Positions 8,938 through 19,809 of a DNA stretch of 64,000 nucleotides are shown here, in pieces. Under the pieces are notes generated by a model. It was given only the letters and a program-made list of their open reading frames with translations, was not told the DNA's origin and ran no database searches. A program made the position numbers and the translations under genes. Numbering within the stretch: the first letter of the stretch is position 1; each line of letters opens with the position of its first letter. The stretch comes from Proteles cristata cristata (Eukaryota; Chordata; Mammalia; Carnivora; Hyaenidae), in NCBI GenBank assembly GCA_017311185.1, contig JAESUZ010002606.1:310001-374000 (forward strand), given 5' to 3'.

Positions 8938-9430
8938 ATTCTTATGTATATCCCCAACAGAAATGAATGTTTATATACCCCCAAAAGACATCCCCAAGAG
9001 TATTCATAGAAGCTTTTTCATCATAGTTAAAAACTAGAATCAATTCAAATGTTAATGGATAAATAGTGGCACGTTTATGTAATAGAATACATGTAATATT
9101 GCAAAAGAATAAATGATTGTTATTCAAACAACGTGGATGAATATCATCAACATAATGTAAAGTAGAAAAACCTACACATATGCGAGAGTACCTACTGTAT
9201 GTTTTCGTTTATAGTACAGTCAACACTAGACAAAACTAATTGATGGTGGATGACAGTGGTCAAATAGCAATTACCCTAGACGGAGGGGAGAAGAAGGAAC
9301 CTTTTTGGGTGTTGGTAATGTTCCATATCTGTATCAGAATGGTGGGTACATGGGTGTAGTTAACTTTTAAAAATTCATCAAGCTATATATCTAAGACATT
9401 GCTGTATATAAAGTCTACTTCAAAGAAAAC

Positions 9431-9566
9431 AGATTTTAATGCTAACTTGTGTTTTTGTTTTTGTTTGTTTGTCTTTAAAGTAGGCTTCATGCCTAACATG
9501 GGCTTGAACTCATGACCTTGAGATCAAGAGTAGTACATTGTACTGACTGAGCCAGCCAGGCACCCC
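9431..9566 (-). mobile_element. CAN-SINE type C, minus strand
   Basis: The core is about 9470-9566: 'agtaggcttcatgcctaaca', 'gggcttgaactcatgacctt', 'gagatcaagagtagtacatt', 'gagccagccaggcacccc'. A TTTG-rich tail precedes it. Only a weak direct repeat (ctaact) is visible. Confidence 0.75.
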
Positions 9567-9865
9567 ACTAACTCCGGTTTTAAAAACTTCAGTTGTCTAG
9601 TAATTTTCTCTGTGACCCCTTGTATCTCTACTTTGAGTGCTTATTATATACAGGTTATTTTTTTTTCTAGAGATTACTTTTTCTTAGTTCCTAGAGATAA
9701 TGGAAATATTTTTGCTCATAATTTTCTTGGCTTTGTGGCAAGATCTTTCTGTTGTGATTCTTTATCTGCCAATGATTTTCCCTACCAGTTCTTTCCTTTT
9801 TTTTTTTTGTTGCATTTTTGTAAAGATTTGTGCTGTCTCCCTTTTGATTATTTATCAGCTTTAAG
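9567..9865. other. AT-rich sequence, unassigned
   Basis: T-rich plus strand, possibly old antisense L1, but no secure landmark. Confidence 0.3.
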
Positions 9866-9892
9866 TAAGGGCACTTTTTAAAAAAATTATTT

Positions 9893-10106
9893 AAAAAAAA
9901 TTTTTTATGACTTTATTTTATTTTGAGAGACAGAGACAGAGAGCAAGTGGGGGAGAGGCAGAGGGAAGAAGACATAGAATCTGAAACAGGCTCCTGGCTC
10001 TGAGCTGTCAGCACAGAGCCCGACGTGGGGCTCGAACCCATGGACCGTGAGATCATGACCTGAGCCAAAGTTGGACACTTAACCGACTGAGCCACCCAGG
10101 CACCCC
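9893..10106 (-). mobile_element. CAN-SINE type B, minus strand (nest member 1)
   Basis: Tail on the left and head 'gccacccaggcacccc' ending at 10106. Flanked by 'aaaaaattattt' target copies taken from the host SINE tail. Confidence 0.9.
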
Positions 10107-10119
10107 TAAAAAATTATTT

Positions 10120-10344
10120 TTTTAAAAAAAATATTTTTATTGATTTCTAGGAGAGAGAGAGAGAGAGAGACCGCGTGAAGAGGGGAGGGTCAGAGAAAGA
10201 GGGAGACACAGACTCCGAAATAGGCTCCAGGCTCTGAGCTGGCAGTCAGCACAGAGCCCGATGCGGGGCTTGAACCCACTACAGCGAGATCATGACCTAA
10301 GCGAAAGTCAGACGCTTAACCGACTAAGCCATCCAGGCGCCCCC
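10120..10344 (-). mobile_element. CAN-SINE type A, minus strand (nest member 2)
   Basis: It carries the 'ttgatttctaggagagag' tail start and 'gctggcagtcagcacagag', diagnostic of type A. The head ends 'ccatccaggcgcccc' at 10344. A third 'ttaaaaaattattttt' copy follows. Confidence 0.9.
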
Positions 10345-10360
10345 TTAAAAAATTATTTTT

Positions 10361-10561
10361 AATGTTTATTATTTATCTTTGAGAGAGGGCGCATGCATGG
10401 GCAGGGAGGGGCAGAAAGAGAGAGAGAGACACAGAATCTTAAGCAGGCTCCAGGCTCTAAGTTGTTAGCAGAGTCTGATGTGGGGCTTGAACTAACACAC
10501 CATGAAATCATAACCTGAGCTGAAGTTGGATGCTTAACTGACTGAGCCACCCAGGTGCCCC
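10361..10561 (-). mobile_element. CAN-SINE type B, minus strand (nest member 3, the host)
   Basis: The head 'gagccacccaggtgcccc' ends at 10561. Its own TSD encloses the whole nest, so it inserted first. More diverged than its two guests. Confidence 0.9.
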
Positions 10562-10577
10562 AATAAGGGCACTTTTT

Positions 10578-11258
10578 CTAGCAGAGTTGTCACACTGTAC
10601 ATCTTCAAAGGACAGTCTCCAAATTGTGTTCTCTCCAGGGGGTGCCATCCACACGAAATACAATGTGAATGTTGGCTTCTGGAGACCCTGCTACTTAGAC
10701 TACCTATGTGTTGGAATACTTGTGGGGAAGGGCCCAAAGCAGGGTACCATGCCTCTCCCTGAGCCCCCACAATCTAAGCAGGGTCTGTATGTGTGCTGGT
10801 ATGAGCTGGCCTCGTGCTTCCTCTTCTTCAGGGAAAAAGCGTAGCAACTGCAGGGCAGCTTATTACTGACAGCTCTTGGCCCACCTGGTGTCACCATGCC
10901 AAGACAGTGGGTCTACAACCTTCTTTCTTCACCCGCCACCCTCACTCCTTTGTGGTCTCAAATGGAATCCAAGGAAACTTCAACAGCTGGCCTGCGCTGA
11001 GTCTGGTTCTAAGCAAGGTACTGTTGGTTTTGCACCTCAGGAATCCACCTGCATTCTGAGGAAGGTTTGAGCTTCTGCGTTCTGCCAGGTCTGCAATGTG
11101 CAATCTCTCTGCTTGGATCTCCTTTCTTACCTGGGTCAGATTATCACCATAGAAAGTAGCCTTCCTTCATATATGTTAAGGTTCAGGGTAAAAGTGACTT
11201 GGCCATTATGTCAAAGGTTACGTTTCTTGTTTTCCTTGTTGTCTTCAAGTGACTGAAA
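10578..11258. other. unassigned unique sequence
   Basis: Moderate GC, no repeat recognised. The frames at 10587-11070 overlap on both strands with no domain. Confidence 0.4.
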
Positions 11259-11505
11259 ATATTTTGCTCTTGGGGCGCCTGGGTGGCTCAGTCAGTTAAG
11301 CATCTGACCGGCTCTGGTCATGATCTTGCAGTTCTTGGGTTCGAGCCCTGCATCAGTCTCTGTGCTAACAGCTCAGAGCCTGGAGCCTGCTTCAGATTCT
11401 GTGTCTCCTTCTCTGTCTGCCAACTCCCCTCCCGCCCCACCACTCATGCCCTGCCTCTCTCAAAATACATAAATGTTAAAATTAAAAATACATATATTTT
11501 GCTCT
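11259..11505 (+). mobile_element. CAN-SINE type B, plus strand
   Basis: The body is 11271-11493, with a perfect 12-bp TSD atattttgctct (11259-11270 and 11494-11505). Confidence 0.92.
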
Positions 11506-12262
11506 CACCAACAATGCTGCCATTGTATACAACTCAGTTTATATATATACAAATATATCAGTAGAATAAATCCCTGAGATTGGAATGCTGACTAAAAAGC
11601 TATGTGCACTTATCATTTGAACAGGTATCATCAAATTGCCCTCCCCAGAAATTGTACTGATTTATATTCAGTAAGCATGCCCATTTCCCCAGAGCCTTGT
11701 CAACACCATGGACTATGGTACATTTTGGTCTGTGCCATTTTAAGAGGTGAAAAATGGAGTCTCAGTGTATTTTGAATAAAATTTTTCTCATTTCATATGT
11801 TTCTTAAAATTTTTTTAATGTCTTATTTATTTTTGAGAGAGAGAGAGAGACAGCATGAGCAGGGGAGGGTCAGAGAGAGAGGGAGACACAGAATCCAAAG
11901 ACAGGCTCCAGGCTCTGAGCTAGCCGTTAGCACAGAGCCCGACACAGGGCTCGAACCCACCACCCATGAGATACTAACCTGAGCCAAAGTTGGACGCTTA
12001 ATCAACTGAGCCACCCAGGCACCCCTCTCATTTCATATGTTTAAAAGTCATTTGTCTAAGTGTTCCCTTTGTACATCCTTTTCTATAAACTGTATATCCA
12101 TAACATTGGCTCATTTTCCTGTTGGATGCTGGTCTTATTGATTTACAGGGACTCTTTATATTAAGGAAACCAAAACCCTTTGGGATATGAGGGACAAATA
12201 ATTTTCCCAGTTTGTCATTTATGTCTTGATTTTGCTTATACCAATTATTGCTTTATTGATTT
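11506..12262 (-). mobile_element. ancient LINE-1 (L1M) 3' region, antisense, interrupted by a SINE
   Basis: Antisense landmarks in order: 'aacaatgctgccattgtata', 'gtatcatcaaattgccctcc', 'ccccagagccttgtcaacac', 'gaggtgaaaaatggagtctc', then beyond the SINE 'taagtcatttgtctaag' in part, 'gggactctttatattaagga', 'cccagtttgtcatttatg'. Interrupted at 11803-12025. Confidence 0.78.
11786..12042 (-). mobile_element. CAN-SINE type B, minus strand, inside an ancient L1
   Basis: The body is 11803-12025, with a perfect 17-bp TSD tctcatttcatatgttt. The duplicated bases belong to the L1 host. Confidence 0.94.
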
Positions 12263-13603
12263 TTTTATTCATGACATAGCAGTTATGGACTCTTCTATGA
12301 TAATTTTGTTTTGTTTTGTTTTTTTACATCCTGAGAAATGACCTTCACTGTAATACAAGGTGAGTCACTTTGTGGTCACCACCCATGGTAAAACAGGGCT
12401 CAAAATGAATTCCTCAACATCATGCAATATGGCTTAAGGATCAGGTTTTGTTAGGGAAAACTACAAGCCAGGGGTCAGGAGGAAGAGAAAAGGTGATGGG
12501 TCCTCTATCTTCTCAGCGTGCTGTGGAGAGGCACATCAGGACTCAGCTGAACACAGGGCGGGTTTGGTTTCCCTGGAAGGATGCCCTCTCCTCCCCCATT
12601 ACTCTGTCTTCTTATGGGACGAGCCTAGAAAGAAGTCAAGAAGTCTAGATCTGGTATTTAAGAGTATGACTATTTACAGGAATTATGGAGTAAAGTCAGC
12701 TGCCTAAAACTTGGGAAGTTGTATAATAAAAATCGAGGAAGGTAAATATGCTGATTTCCTAATCTTTTATGGGTACAGAATCAAAAGATTTCATTGAAAG
12801 CTGATAAATCAGGTAAAGAGGTAATAACACACTCACTAGTGAAGGAAAACCCTAAGACTGATACTATAATCAACTAAAATTGGGTAAAGTTCTTGGTTTC
12901 AACAATAAAATCCATACTGACTACTCTAGGCAGAAAGGGAGTTATTAGGTAGCTCATATAATTATTGGAAAGGCTGGAAGAACAGGCTGTAAGCTGAACT
13001 TCTAGAACAACTCTCAGAACCACACTGTAGAACCAGCCTGGCAAGACAGCTGCGGCCATGGGCAGCAGCAGCTGAGCCCAGGAAAGCGCTTCCTTGAAAT
13101 GAGGAGCTGCTGCCTCCGACCTGCAGGCAGACCTCAGCACAGGGTGCTCTTCCCCATATAGCTGCATGGCTCCCTCCCTGGACCGGTCCCCAGTTAGCTT
13201 CCACTCCTGGGTCTCAAGTTTGCAGACTAAATCTGGTTCTAGACCCCTAGAACCTAAATAATGACCTTGGCTTAGAGGCTCGGTGTAAACCTGTCAGTGT
13301 TTTCAGCTTTCAACCATTGTCACCTGCCTGCCTCGGGGTAAATTCTGGCTTCAGCCTTCTTCTTCTTTTAAAGCAACTGAGTAGTTTCTTGCCCCAGGAT
13401 CTAGGAGAACCGCTTTCTGAGGGGGATGAGGGGGCTCCACCTAACTGTGTATAACTGTGTGTAGAATAAACATGTATCAAGTACCAAGTCCATTGCAGAA
13501 TCGAAAGAGAGATGTTAAGAATATACTATACTCTCCCCAAATTTATAACTTGCCTTTTAGGGAATGAATATGATTTGAAGGTTCATGTCCATGGTAAGCA
13601 TTT
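12263..13603. other. unassigned unique sequence
   Basis: Includes a short TTTTG run near 12306-12322. No repeat family, RNA gene or credible coding frame recognised. The overlapping minus-strand frames at 12874-13204 show no domain. Confidence 0.4.
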
Positions 13604-14136
13604 AAAATCATTTCTGTTTTGAAAAAAAAATTTTTATTTTTATTTTTTTTATTTATTTAAAAAAATTTTTTTAAAATGTTTTATTTATTTCTAGGGGAGA
13701 GAGAGAGAGACAGCGTGAGCAGGGGAGGGTCAGAGAGAGAGGGAGTCACAGACTGGAACAGGCTCCAGGCTCTGAGCTGGCAGTCAGCACAGAGCCCGAC
13801 GCGGGGCTCGAACCCACGAACCGCGAGATCATGACCCGAGCGAAAGTTGGACGCTTAACCGACTAAGCCACCCAGGCGCCCCTCTGTTTTGAAAAAATTT
13901 TTAATGTTCATTTATTTTTGAGAGAGAGAGAGAGAGAGCGCACATGCAAATGGGAGAGAGGCAGAGAGAGGGAGACAGGCTGCTTCCGAGAGAGAATCGG
14001 AAGCAGGCTACATGCTCTGAGCTGTCAGCAACAGAGCCTGATCTGGGGCTCAAACTCACGAACCGTGAGATCATGACCTGAGCCAAAGTCAGCCACTTAA
14101 CCGACTGAGCCACCCGGGCATCCCAAAATCATTTCT
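13604..14136 (-). mobile_element. CAN-SINE type B, minus strand, with a type A SINE in its tail
   Basis: The outer TSD is aaaatcatttct (13604-13615 and 14125-14136). The body is 13898-14124 plus tail remnant 13616-13627. It has a small internal duplication of 'gagagaatcggaagcagg'-like text near 13983-14010. Confidence 0.88.
13613..13897 (-). mobile_element. CAN-SINE type A, minus strand, nested
   Basis: The body is 13628-13882, with TSD tctgttttgaaaaaa (13613-13627 and 13883-13897). It has a long AT-rich tail at 13628-13690. It landed in the tail of the older SINE whose head ends at 14124. Confidence 0.92.
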
Positions 14137-14784
14137 TATTTAATAGATTAAAATCTTTTTTTTTTTTTGACATGTGAGACAGCCTTTTGATACCAGTCAA
14201 GTCAGAAGGTGGGCCAGTCAGTGGCCTTGTCATCCCTCTCACATAGACTCACTGGTGTGTTCTTTCCTTCCCAGGGCTGCACACCGTGTCCATACTCTCT
14301 ATGGGGAGTTTATTTTTAGTCATCAAATTCCTTAACTGTTGGTGATGAATTTCTGCTGGAGAATTTTTTCTTTTTGCATTTAAAAAATCAGATCACAGCA
14401 TGAATTTCATCTGGGAGCCACATGTCTAGGAAATTAATTATTTCAAACCCGAGGGCATAACCGACCACAGCTAAAATGGATCTAGTTTACAGTTCTGCCA
14501 TATTTGCTCATAATGCATCGAACTTCCAACAGAATCACTGTGCTATACACTGGGCACTGGCCAGTAGCCTTGTAACCGTCTTCTGGTATCACTCAGATAT
14601 TTGGGACCTGAAGCTTGAGGGAGTTTGTAGTTTCCAGAAATGGAGAACAGGGGCTAGGTAAAATGATCAATTTTGAAGGATTCTGAGGGCATGACATGCA
14701 GATGGAGATGTAAGAAAACAGAACCACAGAAAGTCTTTTGAAAAATCTGCTACCTGTATTAATGTTAATTATGGTTATGACAGG
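14137..14784. other. unassigned unique sequence
   Basis: No repeat recognised apart from a T run at 14157-14169. The segment 14380-14500 is of even composition without repeat decay and is the part I would test first for conservation. Confidence 0.4.
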
Positions 14785-14960
14785 AAGTTACATTGTGAGT
14801 TCCTTCAAGGAAAGGAAGGATTTCATCCCTAGTGCATACCTGCTTGGAACAGGTGCATTGATGATGAAAGGAAATAACACCTTGACCTCATGGAGAAAAA
14901 AAGCCATGTCTTCTATAGCTGCCCTTCAATAAATAATCATTGAATGAAGGGCAGTGAAGG
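14785..14960 (+). mobile_element. probable LINE-2 3' end, plus strand
   Basis: It reads like 'gtgagttccttcaaggaaagg', 'atttcatccctagtgcata', ending 'aataaataatcattgaatgaa', the usual end of L2. Middle part diverged. Confidence 0.45.
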
Positions 14961-15122
14961 ATAATTATACCCCTTAAGGAGTAATTCAGCTAAACTTTGT
15001 ATCTGTGCTTGTGCACACCGATGTGGGGAAGGTGGTCTTCTTCAGAAAGGCATCTCCCTAATGGATAAAGCCTTAAAACTGAACTGGAAGACTTGGATCT
15101 CATATGCATCACCATATACCTC

Positions 15123-15358
15123 TGAAACTTAGTGTATTCTGGGGGTACCCAGGTGGCTCAGTCAGTTAAGTGTCATGGTCATCATCTTGTGATTTTTGAG
15201 TTCGAGCCCCACATCGGGCTCTGTGCTGAGATCCTGGAGCCTGCTTCAGATTCTGTCTCCCTCTCTCTCTCTCTCTCTCTCTGCCCTCCGCTGCTCTCAC
15301 TCTGTCTCAAAAATAAATAAATATTTAATAAATTTAACTTGAAACTTAGTGTATTCTG
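15123..15358 (+). mobile_element. CAN-SINE type B, plus strand
   Basis: The body is 15142-15339, with a perfect 19-bp TSD tgaaacttagtgtattctg. Contains a pure CT run (about 15262-15281). A few bases of the B-box side are deleted. Confidence 0.93.
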
Positions 15359-15840
15359 CATAAATCATTTACGAACATATATAGACATGTGGACTGGTGC
15401 ATTTATTCAGGAGAGCAAACCAGCCTTATCAAGAGAGTTTGAGTGAGAGTAGTTGTCATGGACTTGTAGTCCCCTGGAGAGGCTCACCTCAGCCCGTACA
15501 GGCATCTTCATGAGAATGTTCATTGCATGTAGAAAGTGTGAAGCAACCTAGTTTCCCTGTCTAGGGGAATGGGTAAGTAAACCATGAAGGACCTTTATAA
15601 CAAAATACTCTGAAGCAATTGGAAGTGATGAATTAGAGGTACACAGAGCAATATGGATAGACTTTCATAGTCTTGAGTCAATAAATAGAACAATATCATA
15701 CCACAAATTCATGTTGGCTAATTAAAACCACACCCATGAAAACAACACATGCATTTATCAAAGATACATACCCACTTGAGGACATATTACAAACATACTA
15801 GGAAGGATACCTATGGAGTGGGGATTGGAAATATAGCAAC
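15359..15840 (+). mobile_element. ancient LINE-1 (L1M) 3' region, plus strand
   Basis: Sense landmarks begin near 15500: 'gagaatgttcattgcatgta', 'gaagcaacctagtttccctg', 'ggggaatgggtaagtaaacc', 'ggaagtgatgaattagaggt', 'gatagactttcatagtcttg', 'ggatacctatggagtgggga'. The part left of 15500 is less certain. Confidence 0.6.
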
Positions 15841-16161
15841 GTAATAGATAAGATCTTTAGATCTTAGATCTTTAGATCTTTAGATAAGAGGGAACTTATC
15901 TAAAACCAATGATGAGAATATGGCATAATCATCTCCAGCCTAATGAGAAACGTAGCAAAAACTGCCATCCTTCACCCCCACTCACCCTGCCTGCCCTAAT
16001 GGGATTTTCATTTTTCAAATTGTTCTTTAGGTACTCGTGTTTTTTCCTATAATCTGTTCTTTGATAACCCTTGACAATGCTTAGAGTTCATTATAGTTTG
16101 CAAATATTTTTCTGCTCCTTAAACTTTTGTAGGCAAATTAAGTATTAGATGTGAATAGAAG
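15841..16161. other. unassigned, with a short AGATCT repeat cluster
   Basis: 15846-15890 holds four overlapping copies of 'gatctttaga'-type units containing the palindrome AGATCT. The rest is unassigned. Confidence 0.5.
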
Positions 16162-16364
16162 GTAATGAGGGGCGGCTGGGTGGCTAGATTGTTTAAACAT
16201 CTGACTCTTGATTTCAGCCCAGGGCATGATCTCACAGTTCATGAGTTGGAGCCCTGTGTCGGGCTCTGTAGTGCAGAGCCTGCTTGAGATTCTCTTTCTC
16301 TCTCTGCCCCTCCCATGTACTGTCTCAAAATACATAAATAAACTTAAAAAAAAAAAGTAATGAG
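16162..16364 (+). mobile_element. CAN-SINE type B, plus strand, shortened
   Basis: The body is 16170-16356, with an 8-bp TSD gtaatgag. Internal part 'gtagtgcagagcctgcttgag' is shortened relative to full copies. Confidence 0.86.
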
Positions 16365-16509
16365 TTTTTAAACTTCATCCAAATAAGTGTTATTTCCTGC
16401 ATAGATTCCAGCGGGTCTGTCAATGCTTGAAAGGGTTTTGGGATTTCGTGTGTGTACATGCACGTGCGCATGTGCACTTTTAAGGATCAGCCAAACCTTC
16501 TAGCCTTAC

Positions 16510-16935
16510 TTACCTGGTCAGTGCCCACCTCTTCAACCCCACCTCATTCCAGGGTCCCCACATTGCCCACAGTGGTCCAGGCACAGCTCGCCTCCTTTCA
16601 TCTCTGCAGCACATGAAACTCATTCTTGCTTGGGGACTTTCCAACAGTTATTCATCCTGTCTGAGAGGCTTGTCCTTCTGGTCTTCCTTCTCAGGTGGGA
16701 TTCCTTCTGAAATGTTACATCCTCAGAGAGCCTGTTTCTGATTACCCAAATAAGAACCATCTACTAACCTGCTTTTCTGCCATCCTGCTTTTATTCTTTC
16801 CATTGCCACTACGATCAGGTATTTGTTTTCTTGTTGATTCCATCCCCGCCTTGAATAAAAGTTGCATTTCCTCAATACCTAGAAAGGGGCCTGCCACATA
16901 GTAGGTGCTCAGGGAAGTTTGTTGACTAGATTGGA
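16510..16935 (+). mobile_element. LINE-2 3' region, plus strand
   Basis: Landmarks: 'aaatgttacatcctcagaga', 'gcctgtttctgattacccaa', 'gccatcctgcttttattc', 'ccttgaataaaagttgcat', 'gcctgccacatagtaggtgc', 'tcagggaagtttgttgac'. This is the ordered signature of the L2 3' end, ancient and non-coding. Confidence 0.7.
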
Positions 16936-17589
16936 GAGTATGATTAACTCAGATCTTTGTACCCAAGGTCCCAAAGTCAAGCAACCTGAATACAAGGGGT
17001 TATTATAGATTCCTTTGCCCTTGTTAATTTATAATTTATTCTTTTATTATATCATTTCAACATTTCATCATGTATCACATATGTCTCTCTATAAACATGT
17101 CTGTTTCTCTTACTAAGTTGTGGGCTTCTAAAAACAATGAACTATGTTTCTAATTTGTACCTTCCTTGGAGGACTTAACACCAAATTTTGATATTCCAAG
17201 TACTAGATACATATTTTCATCACACTGAACTGAATATGAATGGTATGGATGTGTGTGTATGTGAGAAAGAGAGAGAGAACAATTATGTGGGCCTATTTAG
17301 GTACACTTTGTGCCAGTGATTTTTAGACTCATTTTGAGTGTCTACTTACATTTAGAAAGTGCACATTTGGACAGAGATCAAATTTCTGGGCATGTTGTCA
17401 TAACGGCCTAAATTCTGTAGGACATAAGACAAAATGGAAAATGGACAAATGAAAATAAATCCATGTACTTAAGATGGTAACAACCAATTTACAACATAAT
17501 GTGCTCCTTTCTACATAAAAGCAATGGCGTAAGGGAGTTAAAAGGGGAATATGGCCGCAAAAACCAAGGTGAAGCCAGCAACGAGAGCA
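16936..17589. other. unassigned AT-rich sequence
   Basis: 17230-17280 has TG/GA-rich low-complexity text. The stretch 17040-17230 faintly resembles an L2 end but is not secure. Confidence 0.35.
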
Positions 17590-17730
17590 GATAAAGCATA
17601 TAGACTATGGACAACTTGAGGACCGACCCTGTGACCCGCTAATTTTTCTCTGCAGCGACCAGCACAGTCCATAACAAGTAGTAGACATTAAACAAAACTT
17701 ATTATATGATGGATTAACTGAAAAATGGAT
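17590..17730 (+). mobile_element. possible LINE-2 3' end, plus strand
   Basis: Fits 'acttgaggaccgaccctgtg', 'ctctgcagcgaccagcacag', 'taacaagtagtagacatta', an L2-like order with heavy decay. Confidence 0.42.
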
Positions 17731-19179
17731 GCATGAAAAGTATGACTCATGAATTGGCTCAGGACCCACTGGCTCAGGAGACTCCAATGAAGGAGTTCCA
17801 AAAATGTGGCATCATTGACCCAAGTGTGAGATCTCTCTAGAATGCATATTTAGCTGTAGAAGTGGCATTGCTATCCATCAAGTCACCATCTTCCAGTCTC
17901 TCAGGCTAGAAACTTTAGAAGCTTATGTGAGTCACCCACTTTACTTGTCTAACACACCTACGCAGTCATTAATTCCTGAGGAAACATCCTCAGCCCACTT
18001 TGCCTTATTGCCTAATTTCCAGACTACAGCCTCTTGATTGGGATCTGGCCACCGATATCTCTCCCCTTTGCAGTCCTCTCTTTGCTCACCTGTAGCTGGC
18101 ATATTAAATAAGCTGGAGCTCAGAGGACTCAAGCAGAAAGCAACTTTCTTTCTATCTTATGACTGGCCCTTTAAAATTGTTCTCTCCACTCTTTCCTCCG
18201 GACCCATGGTTTTCTGCTCCCTTTCGAGTACTGAAAAGTTCAGTGCAGTGTCATTTCAAAACTTCAGTGTCTTACCCAAATTATAGTCTTCCCTCCCACT
18301 AGCGTGGGCCACAGCCAGACTCCCAAACATGGTTCATGGTCTTTGTGTTCTTTGTCTCACCTCCTCTTGCACTAGCTGGGCCCAGGACAGAGAGGGGGTG
18401 AGAGAAAAAAGAGACAAGGTGTTCAGTGGTTTTTGCGGTTGCAATTACAGAGTCCTCTCCTCTGTGACTGGCAGAGGTAATAGGTAGGTCTCTATGCTGG
18501 GAGACCCTTCCTCCCTGGTATAGCCTAGGATCGCATTGCTTGGATGATACCCACTTCAGCTGGCTCTTGAAATTCTCTCCTTATCACCTGGATTCTAGCA
18601 GACCACCTTACACAGTGTGGCCTATGTTGGAATCATCCAGAAAAGCGTCTTTGAGTATATAAGATAACGAGTCCAACCCTCTTTCTCGTGTTCTCATGGC
18701 ACAGATCTTTTCTATTGTTTCTGTAAGTGCGGCTTATTTCCTCTGGGGACCCATTGGCTTTGCTCAGCCGCCCGAGGTGCCACCAGCCAGCCTTTCTTTA
18801 AAGATTTTTTTCCAGTGGAATGAGAAGGCAGCCTCTGTGTCGGTTCTCTTAGCTTCTCTGCAAAGCGTGGAGGTGTAGGAAGGTCTAACTGAGGCAGAGC
18901 AAGCTTGCAGCCACTCTTTGCCAGGCACCTAGACAGCCTTGTATCTGGCTTAGAATGTGTGTGAATATGGGGGGAGACATGAACGCATTGTTCTCAGCTT
19001 TGGAGCCCCAGCCAAAACCCTGAGAAAGGAAGAGGCCTATTTTAACATGCTGTTATGTTCCTTTAAAAACATCAGAAACTGTTTTGCTTTGTTTTAATTA
19101 ACTGTTGTAAGCTTACAATGCCTGATTTTGAAGTCCCAGAAAAGACATTTTAGCAAGCTGAGAAAGAGATGGCTGAACC
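17731..19179. other. unassigned, mostly unique
   Basis: 17870-18180 has the composition and phrasing of an old dispersed repeat ('caccatcttccagtctctca', 'agactacagcctcttgattg') but I cannot name the family. The rest is unassigned. No SINE in 3.4 kb (16365-19809). Confidence 0.35.
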
Positions 19180-19335
19180 CCCATCATTTTGTAGATGAGA
19201 ACCCAACGTGCAGGAAAGCTGGCTGACTTCTGGAAGACCACACAGCTAGTAATGACTGACCGGGTCTGGAACCTAGGCCTTTGGCCTCCAAATTTTATGC
19301 CCTTTAAGATTCAGCACACTATGCTGCTTCTGTCT
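19180..19335 (-). mobile_element. MIR, minus strand
   Basis: Antisense blocks in order: 'ttttgtagatgagaaccca', 'gaccacacagctagtaatga', 'gtctggaacctaggcctttg', 'cagcacactatgctgcttct'. Confidence 0.7.
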
Positions 19336-19439
19336 TACTTTCTAATGTTCTTTTCCTTGAGGGGGACCAGAGACATTTATACCCAAAATAAAGCAACCTA
19401 TATGTAAGGGTCAAATGAAAAGAATACACATGTTTAATG

Positions 19440-19565
19440 ATTTTCAAAGCCTATGAACTAGACGCTATGATTACGGATGATTTTAATTTTTTGGCTTACC
19501 TGTATTTTCTAAATTTTCTGTGTTGATCATATATTTTCTTTTAGTGGAAGGAAACAAAAAATAGA
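19440..19565 (+). mobile_element. possible old L1 3' tail, plus strand
   Basis: The phrase 'cttacctgtattttctaaat' then 'tttctgtgttgatcatat' and an A-rich end resemble the terminal part of old L1 3' UTRs. Weak. Confidence 0.33.
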
Positions 19566-19659
19566 CAATTATTCTTTTTAAGTACAAGTCTCTATTCTAG
19601 GAAAGAACTCCATCCAAATGAAAACAAAATTGCATTCATATGCTTTTTGGCAAGTCCAT

Positions 19660-19805
19660 TTAAGTAGAATAATAAGACCTGAGTTACAGTCCTGGGGCTA
19701 CTTAACTGTGTAACTTTGAGGTAGTCACTTGACCTCTTTGGGAATCATTTCCTCAAATGTCATGTATGGAGCCTGGGCTGGATAAAAATCTAAGATATTT
19801 TCCAA
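19660..19805 (+). mobile_element. MIR, plus strand, partial
   Basis: Contains 'gacctgagttacagtcctgg', 'ctacttaactgtgtaacttt', 'gtcacttgacctctttggga', matching the MIR core and right half in sense. Confidence 0.55.
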
Positions 19806-19809
19806 TCCT

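Larger units (their letters stand above)
7590..9430 (+). mobile_element. ancient LINE-1 (L1M) ORF2 3' part and 3' UTR, plus strand, twice interrupted
   Basis: Sense-strand landmarks run in order: 'ttgatctggaaattctaagg', 'ccagaaacagacccacacat', 'acttttcatcaaaaagacatc', 'ccaacagaaaatgggcaaag', then after two insertions 'tgttaatggataaatagtgg', 'caacgtggatgaatatcatc', and a 3' UTR ending near 'aaagtctacttcaaag'. Interrupted by a type B SINE (8438-8655) and by a small inverted L1 (8707-8922). All frames are broken by stops and indels. Confidence 0.78.
9866..10577 (-). repeat. nest of three minus-strand CAN-SINEs sharing one outer TSD
   Basis: The outer TSD is taagggcacttttt (9866-9879 and 10564-10577). 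The oldest SINE is the rightmost one. Two others inserted into its AT-rich tail, each next to a copy of 'aaaaaattattt' (near 9881, 10108 and 10347). The three members are listed separately. Confidence 0.88.
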
